DNA of 64,000 bases from Frigoribacterium sp. Leaf263 (GTDB lineage Bacteria > Actinomycetota > Actinomycetes > Actinomycetales > Microbacteriaceae): NCBI RefSeq assembly GCF_001422285.1, contig NZ_LMMO01000006.1:2333-66332 (forward strand). The letters run 5' to 3'. The notes below the pieces were generated by a model, which made no database searches, was not told where the DNA came from, and saw nothing but the letters and a program-made list of their open reading frames with translations. The translations under genes and the position numbers were made by a program. Shown here one piece after another: positions 60,483 through 64,000 of the stretch. The first letter of the stretch is position 1, and each line of letters begins with the position of its first letter.

Positions 60483-60534
60483 AGCGCCGCGCAGCGGCAC
60501 CCCCGGGAGCGAAGCGACCTCGAGCGCAGCGAGT
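60483..60534. repeat. GAGCGCAGCGA motif cluster, copy 2
   Basis: GCGCAGCGG, GAGCGAAGCGA and GAGCGCAGCGAG in the same order and spacing as at 58486-58556, on the promoter-proximal side of the structured element. Confidence 0.7.
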
Positions 60535-60542
60535 GTCCTCAG

Positions 60543-60882
60543 CCCTTGATTTTCCGCGGAACTCGGGGCCGTGAGGCGCGTGTAATTTGTCGCGCTGCTC
60601 CCCCGGAATGAGGACCGCCCCGCGCACGTGGTGAGGGCGCACGGGGCGGTGTGGCCGCCTGGGATGAAGGCAAGGCCTCAGAGGTCTGATCCTCTGGTGC
60701 CCTGGACGGTAGCCGAACGAACGAGACCCCGACCAGGGGCCGTCGAGGCCTCAGAGACAGCCAGCGGGCAGAGAGGGGCCCCGGGTGCGGAGGGGGGTGC
60801 ACACCGGGGCCAGGGGCCAAGTGGGGGAACTTGGCCTGGATCAAGCGTAACCGCAGGCCGCTGGTGAGTCCTCAAGCCGCGC
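60543..60882. other. Hairpin-rich intergenic region
   Basis: No gene. Perfect or near-perfect hairpins include ACCGCCCCG / CGGGGCGGT (~60610-60655), CAGAG-N8-CTCTG (~60680-60697) and GGCCAAGT-N6-ACTTGGCC (~60815-60836). AGGCCTCAGAG occurs twice (~60674 and ~60749). Confidence 0.5.
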
Positions 60883-61218
60883 CTATAGCGGCCAGGCGTC
60901 GGGCTCCGGTGTGCTGCTCGCGATCAGTGCGCGGATCTCGCGGTCGTGCTGGATTGTCCACGCGACGGCGGAGTTGAACGACTCGGCGGTGTGGAGCCAG
61001 GGGCGCCGGCCCCCGGCGTCTCGGCAGTGCGCGTAGACGTCGAAGACGAAACCACCCTGCACAGGGCGCTGCCGGACGTAGCCGAGTGGATCAGTGACGA
61101 CCTGCCGGATCTGCCACAGGCCCTGCCCGCCCGGGATCGGCGGGACGGCGTAGGGGTGCTTGTAGGGGCGTCGGCGCAGCACGGCGGCCGCCTGCTCCCC
61201 TGATCCTCGAACTCCCAT
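60883..61218 (-). CDS. Hypothetical protein
   Basis: 111 residues from ATG 61218, or 121 from GTG 61248. Basic N-terminus (VLRRRPYKHPYAVPPIPGGQGLWQI), then FVFDVYAHCRDAGGRRPWLH and FNSAVAWTIQHDREI. No family recognised. It is upstream on the same strand as the ParB-like gene. Confidence 0.6.
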   Translation of the reverse strand: MGVRGSGEQAAAVLRRRPYKHPYAVPPIPGGQGLWQIRQVVTDPLGYVRQRPVQGGFVFDVYAHCRDAGGRRPWLHTAESFNSAVAWTIQHDREIRALIASSTPEPDAWPL

Positions 61219-61516
61219 GAGCTGGACGGTAGAATCAGCCACCGACACGGCCCGGGGTGAGGCCTCCGCGCAGAGTCTCGATCTGGATAGTGGTCGGCCC
61301 TAGGGTGTGGCCATGTCGACAACCGCGGCACCTCCGTCGTCGCCGGGTTCCCCGACTCGACGCTCGGTGTGGACGCTGATGGGCTCCTCTCGGCCTTCGG
61401 GACTATCGAGGCGATGACACATCGGTCGACGTGCCCGTGCAGCTCCTGTAGCGGGTGGCTTCGCCAGCGTCGGCAGGCTCGGAAGCGACACGTTCGGCAC
61501 GAGGTGCAAGCTCGGA

Positions 61517-61738
61517 CTAGACGTCGCTGGAAGGGTCGACACGGCTGATGTCGAAGCGAATTTTCTTTGGCACTTTCCCTGTGACCAAGACCGCCAGGGA
61601 ACCGTTGCCGGAGAGCCGGGCGGTGACGAAGTCGGCCTTGGTGCGGGCCGCGGTGATGTCTCGCTGGATGCGTTCTGGATCTTCGTCCTCGGCCAAAAGA
61701 TAGAGGTTTCCATCAACAGTCATGGTGTATTGGTTCAT
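61517..61738 (-). CDS. Small hypothetical protein, paralogue A
   Basis: 73 residues from ATG 61738. MNQYTMTVDGNLYLLAEDED, then IQRDITAARTKADFVTARLSGNGSLAVLVTG. Clearly paralogous to the plus-strand protein at 62835 (same MxQ-TMxVxGxLYxL opening, then RD-ADFVT-GN-L-VLV). Function unknown. The two copies face away from a hairpin-rich gap. Confidence 0.65.
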   Translation of the reverse strand: MNQYTMTVDGNLYLLAEDEDPERIQRDITAARTKADFVTARLSGNGSLAVLVTGKVPKKIRFDISRVDPSSDV

Positions 61739-61790
61739 GGCTCGTAGTGCTCTTCGAGCAAACATCGAGCGCGCCCCTGGACGTTGTTAG

Positions 61791-61855
61791 AGGCCCGGAC
61801 CCCGCCGCGGGCCAGGCACCCGAATGCCGGCACAACGGCGGCGGGGTCTGGGCCT
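61791..61855. repeat. Long hairpin, 18-bp stem
   Basis: Arms 61791-61808 and 61838-61855 are complementary with one mismatch (AGGCCCGGACCCC...GGGGTCTGGGCCT), with a 29-base loop holding a smaller GCC/GGC stem. Confidence 0.65.
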
Positions 61856-62513
61856 ACCCGAATCCTGATCCAAACTCGAGTCCTCGAACCGTAATACGAC
61901 ACCAACCCGACGTCTACCGAATGGAACTCTGGGGCCTCGTTCATGACGAGAAGGCGAAACGCCTCATGTCCACAAATCGAACTCACTAGCGCGCAACCGC
62001 TGGCACCGGCGTAGCGTTCACCCCTGCTTCCCCGGGGCCCTAGCCCTGACCACCCATCGAGCATGTGAAGCGTGCTCGGGAGGCAGGGTGCCCTTCTGGC
62101 CCGAACCGGAAGGGCGCCACACCCTTCATTCGAGGTCGAACAAGAACCCTGCGACCAACCTCGCAACCGCGTATCTTCTCGGGCACGTCGGGAGGCCGCA
62201 GGCCCACCGACATCGGGGTACAAGGATTCGGGTCCTCGTACTTCTTGGTGGGGCCGCCGCGCAGGGGTGCGCGATGCCGGCCCCGCCTCCCCTGGAATGA
62301 CACAGCCGCCGCGACGCGGATCAGGTGCGTCGCGGCAGCCGGCCGAGGCGGGACGCCGCGGGTCTCAGATAACGACTGTCCCTGCACGTAAACCATCGCG
62401 CGTGCCAAACCCCATTAAGGGGGCCTAGACGTCGCCCTGTCGAGGGTCAAGCAGATGTCTGTTCACTATTCGGCGAAGCTCGCACCTGCCCGAGCACGAT
62501 GAAAGCGCCAAAA
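61856..62513. other. Structured non-coding region
   Basis: No convincing gene in ~1.1 kb between paralogues A and B. Strong hairpins: AGCATG-N5-CGTGCT (~62062), GGTGCCCTTC / GAAGGGCGCC (~62087-62118), GTAC..AGGA / TCCT..GTAC (~62218-62240) and GCCGCGACGC / GCGTCGCGGC (~62311-62341). Long frames here are on both strands and of low complexity. Confidence 0.5.
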
Positions 62514-62544
62514 CCGCCCCAAGCCTTAGGGAAACTTGGGGCGG
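62514..62544. terminator. Terminator-like hairpin CCGCCCCAAG / CTTGGGGCGG
   Basis: Perfect 10-bp stem (62514-62523 with 62535-62544) around an 11-base loop. Bidirectional in form; no adjacent gene claims it clearly. Confidence 0.55.
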
Positions 62545-62834
62545 CTGTTGCCGGCGTGTACGCCAGTTTTTCTCCAACTTCACGCGGTGCTCATGAAGGC
62601 ATCGACGCGTGAGCTCGAAGCAAGTCGGGATAGGCGACCCGAATCGGTCCACCCCATCGCGTTACCAACGCGCTTGCCTAGACACAGTTCACATCAGTGA
62701 CGCATCCCATGCATCCCCCATTCGAGATCTACTCGCATTTCAGCCAGCGCACACCATGAGAGGTATCGGCTAGGCGCTGTCTAGCCAAAGGTCAACCCTT
62801 GGACTCTTCGGACGTCAGTTGGCACCCTGGTCTG

Positions 62835-63113
62835 ATGGACCAAATCACAATGAGTGTGAACGGCGCCCTCTACGTGCTGACCCCTGGGCAAGACCTCGAA
62901 CAGATCAAACGCGACGTCGCTGCCGCTGCCCGTGACGGAGCGGACTTCGTCACCGTGTCGATCTTCGGTAACCGCACTCTGAGTGTTTTGGTGGCGCCCG
63001 GCGTGCAGATCACCCTGCAGTCCGAGACCGTCGACATTGACCACCGAAGCGACGAGGATCTCATCGCCCCGTTCGAGACCTCAAATTTTGATGATTACCA
63101 CCCCTGGTACTGA
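62835..63113 (+). CDS. Small hypothetical protein, paralogue B
   Basis: 92 residues from ATG 62835. MDQITMSVNGALYVLTPGQD, IKRDVAAAARDGADFVTVSI and FGNRTLSVLVAPG align with paralogue A at 61517. It has an extra acidic C-terminal tail (HRSDEDLIAPFETSNFDDYHPWY). The stop overlaps the next small gene by 23 bp. Confidence 0.7.
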   Translation: MDQITMSVNGALYVLTPGQDLEQIKRDVAAAARDGADFVTVSIFGNRTLSVLVAPGVQITLQSETVDIDHRSDEDLIAPFETSNFDDYHPWY

Positions 63114-63276
63114 CTCGGAGAGCCAGCGAGCAGTTGACATCGACGCCGGAGTCTTCCAGGCCGTCCGTGACTGTCTCGAGGGCATCGAGAACGACGACGG
63201 AACGTCGACGTGGAGCGATCACGTGACACGCCTCCGTGAACGGCTCCACGGGCCAGGTTGCTCTCCGCCGTCCTGA
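63091..63276 (+). CDS. Small acidic hypothetical protein
   Basis: 61 residues from ATG 63091, inside the end of paralogue B in another frame. RAVDIDAGVFQAVRDCLEGIENDDG and WSDHVTRLRERL look like a real helical protein. The overlap suggests translational coupling. Weak Shine-Dalgarno. Confidence 0.5.
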   Translation: MITTPGTDSESQRAVDIDAGVFQAVRDCLEGIENDDGTSTWSDHVTRLRERLHGPGCSPPS

Positions 63277-63355
63277 GCGGGTCGGCGGGGTGAGAGCGCA
63301 GGCTGGGGAAGCGAAGGCACCCGCCTCGTGGCACGACCGAGCTGGAGGAGCACGC

Positions 63356-63460
63356 ATGAGCGACACCAAGCGACCGGCCACACCTGCCAACCCCGACACG
63401 GTCGATCCCGACCACGGTACCGAGCCCGACGGAACACCCGTCGAGAACCCCTCGGGCTAA
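63356..63460 (+). CDS. 34-residue hypothetical peptide
   Basis: Starts ATG 63356 five bases after an excellent GGAGGAG. The product is a Pro/Asp/Thr-rich, disordered-looking peptide (SDTKRPATPANPDTVDPDHG). A perfect terminator follows seven bases after the stop, which supports an expressed unit. Confidence 0.55.
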   Translation: MSDTKRPATPANPDTVDPDHGTEPDGTPVENPSG

Positions 63461-63467
63461 ACAAAGG

Positions 63468-63497
63468 GGACGCCCTTCCCGCCGAGGAAGGGCGTCC
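63468..63497 (+). terminator. Terminator with a 12-bp perfect stem
   Basis: GGACGCCCTTCC (63468-63479) pairs with GGAAGGGCGTCC (63486-63497) around CGCCGA. It ends the short plus-strand unit 62835-63460. Confidence 0.75.
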
Positions 63498-63554
63498 AAC
63501 TCCCGGCCCGCGACTGTCTACCCGCGGGATCGATCCTCTAGCGGGTACCCGCGC

Positions 63555-63827
63555 TCAGGAATTGTCAGCCTTACGGGCCTTCTTCGCTAGCCTGTCCCGC
63601 TCTCGGATGAGCGAGTCGACAGTCCCCGCGTCCAAGGCGTCGATGAACGGGTTGATCTGACCTGTGCGCTGTTCCACCACGGCGGTATACGCCGCAGTCG
63701 CCTTACGAAGCTCCACAGCAGCACGTGCCACCTTCTTCGGCGGTACCGGCTTCAAACCAGACAGCTGAGCGTGCTCCTCAACCGCCTGGATGAGATCTTT
63801 CGCGGCTGTGTCGATCTTCTTCGTCAT
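63555..63827 (-). CDS. Hypothetical helical protein
   Basis: 90 residues; AAAGGGG upstream of ATG 63827. Entirely helical and charged: KKIDTAAKDLIQAVEEHAQL, KKVARAAVELRKATAAYTAV, DSLIRERDRLAKKARKADN. No family recognised; coiled-coil character. Confidence 0.65.
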   Translation of the reverse strand: MTKKIDTAAKDLIQAVEEHAQLSGLKPVPPKKVARAAVELRKATAAYTAVVEQRTGQINPFIDALDAGTVDSLIRERDRLAKKARKADNS

Positions 63828-63905
63828 GAGATCTTGATACCCCTTTCAGGTAAACGGGACGAGCATGCAAGCCCTAGGGCGGTGCCCTGATCGATCCGAG
63901 CGGAG

Positions 63906-64000
63906 CTACCGCAACAAAGCGACGGCAACGAGGCCCACGCTGATCGCACCAGTAACAGCCAGCCCCACCCATGCGACTGCGCTCGTTGTCCCCGAACTCC
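63906..64000 (-). CDS. 3' end of a small membrane protein, cut by the window edge
   Basis: The last 31 codons on the minus strand, ending with TAG at 63906-63908, read TTSAVAWVGLAVTGAISVGL then VAVALLR, a TM helix. The start lies beyond base 64000. Confidence 0.5.
   Translation of the reverse strand, partial: SSGTTSAVAWVGLAVTGAISVGLVAVALLR

Noticed and set aside
61735-62428. Several overlapping frames in the hairpin-rich gap
   Set aside because: Frames on both strands, no Shine-Dalgarno, and the DNA is dominated by inverted repeats.

Overview
The window is high-GC DNA from an actinobacterium, most likely Micrococcales and probably Microbacteriaceae. It looks like a large piece of a conjugative plasmid. 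Supporting features are an SCO6880/VirB4/VirD4-type conjugation operon, DUF4913, Lsr2, mycothiol-type ArsC, a plasmid Rep with a primase-like domain, ParA/ParB with an 18-bp repeat array, a MobC/relaxase pair and a zeta toxin module. No rRNA, tRNA or CRISPR was seen. Both ends are open: a broken gene enters at base 1 and a small membrane protein runs off at base 64000.

Layout. (1) 0-12.8 kb, accessory and metal/stress genes: membrane-linked HTH regulator, TDT transporter with divergent LysR, uracil-DNA-glycosylase-like protein, copper-linked DUF305 lipoprotein behind a CsoR-type site, a truncated CDF transporter, a CaCA antiporter, a COG4315 lipoprotein, an ECF sigma/anti-sigma pair, and an arsenic module (ArsC, ACR3-like pump, MerR), closed by a serine recombinase. 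Short CCGAT-N5-ATCGG palindromes are scattered here. (2) 13-17.3 kb, an amide-catabolism regulon: amidase and TetR on one strand, amidohydrolase and DUF2461 on the other, with the same TGCTAAC-N8-GTTAGCA operator in front of both outer genes. (3) 17.4-24.3 kb, a second serine recombinase with a res-like region, Lsr2, and a type III-like restriction-modification pair. (4) 24.5-28.6 kb, the replicon core: parAB, eight 18-bp repeats, an AEP-type Rep, a CopG-like RHH protein, and between RHH and rep a putative countertranscribed RNA with its own promoter and terminator. (5) 28.6-41.7 kb, two back-to-back conjugation operons: FHA, beta-propeller, peptidoglycan hydrolase and lipoprotein on minus; P-loop protein, pilin-like, NTF2-like, VirB6-like, SCO6880, VirB4, VirD4 and DUF4913 on plus.

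(6) 41.7-49.6 kb, a sugar cargo cluster: GH32, ABC binding protein and two permeases, LacI, PfkB kinase and a GH91 enzyme without a signal peptide. This composition fits uptake and intracellular cleavage of a difructose anhydride (inulin/levan-derived), with a LacI operator placed between overlapping divergent promoters. (7) 50-54.4 kb, an AAA ATPase, then the mobilization block (relaxase, MobC) and an oriT-like palindrome region. (8) 54.4-64 kb, oriT-proximal region: zeta toxin with HTH antitoxin, glutaredoxin-like, LPD29 and DUF4177-like proteins, a ParB-like protein and small hypotheticals. Two paralogous 214-bp elements with terminal inverted repeats and covarying stems sit just upstream of two of these genes; they are the most unusual structure in the window. 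Several further strong hairpins fill 60.5-62.6 kb between small genes, including an inverted paralogous pair.
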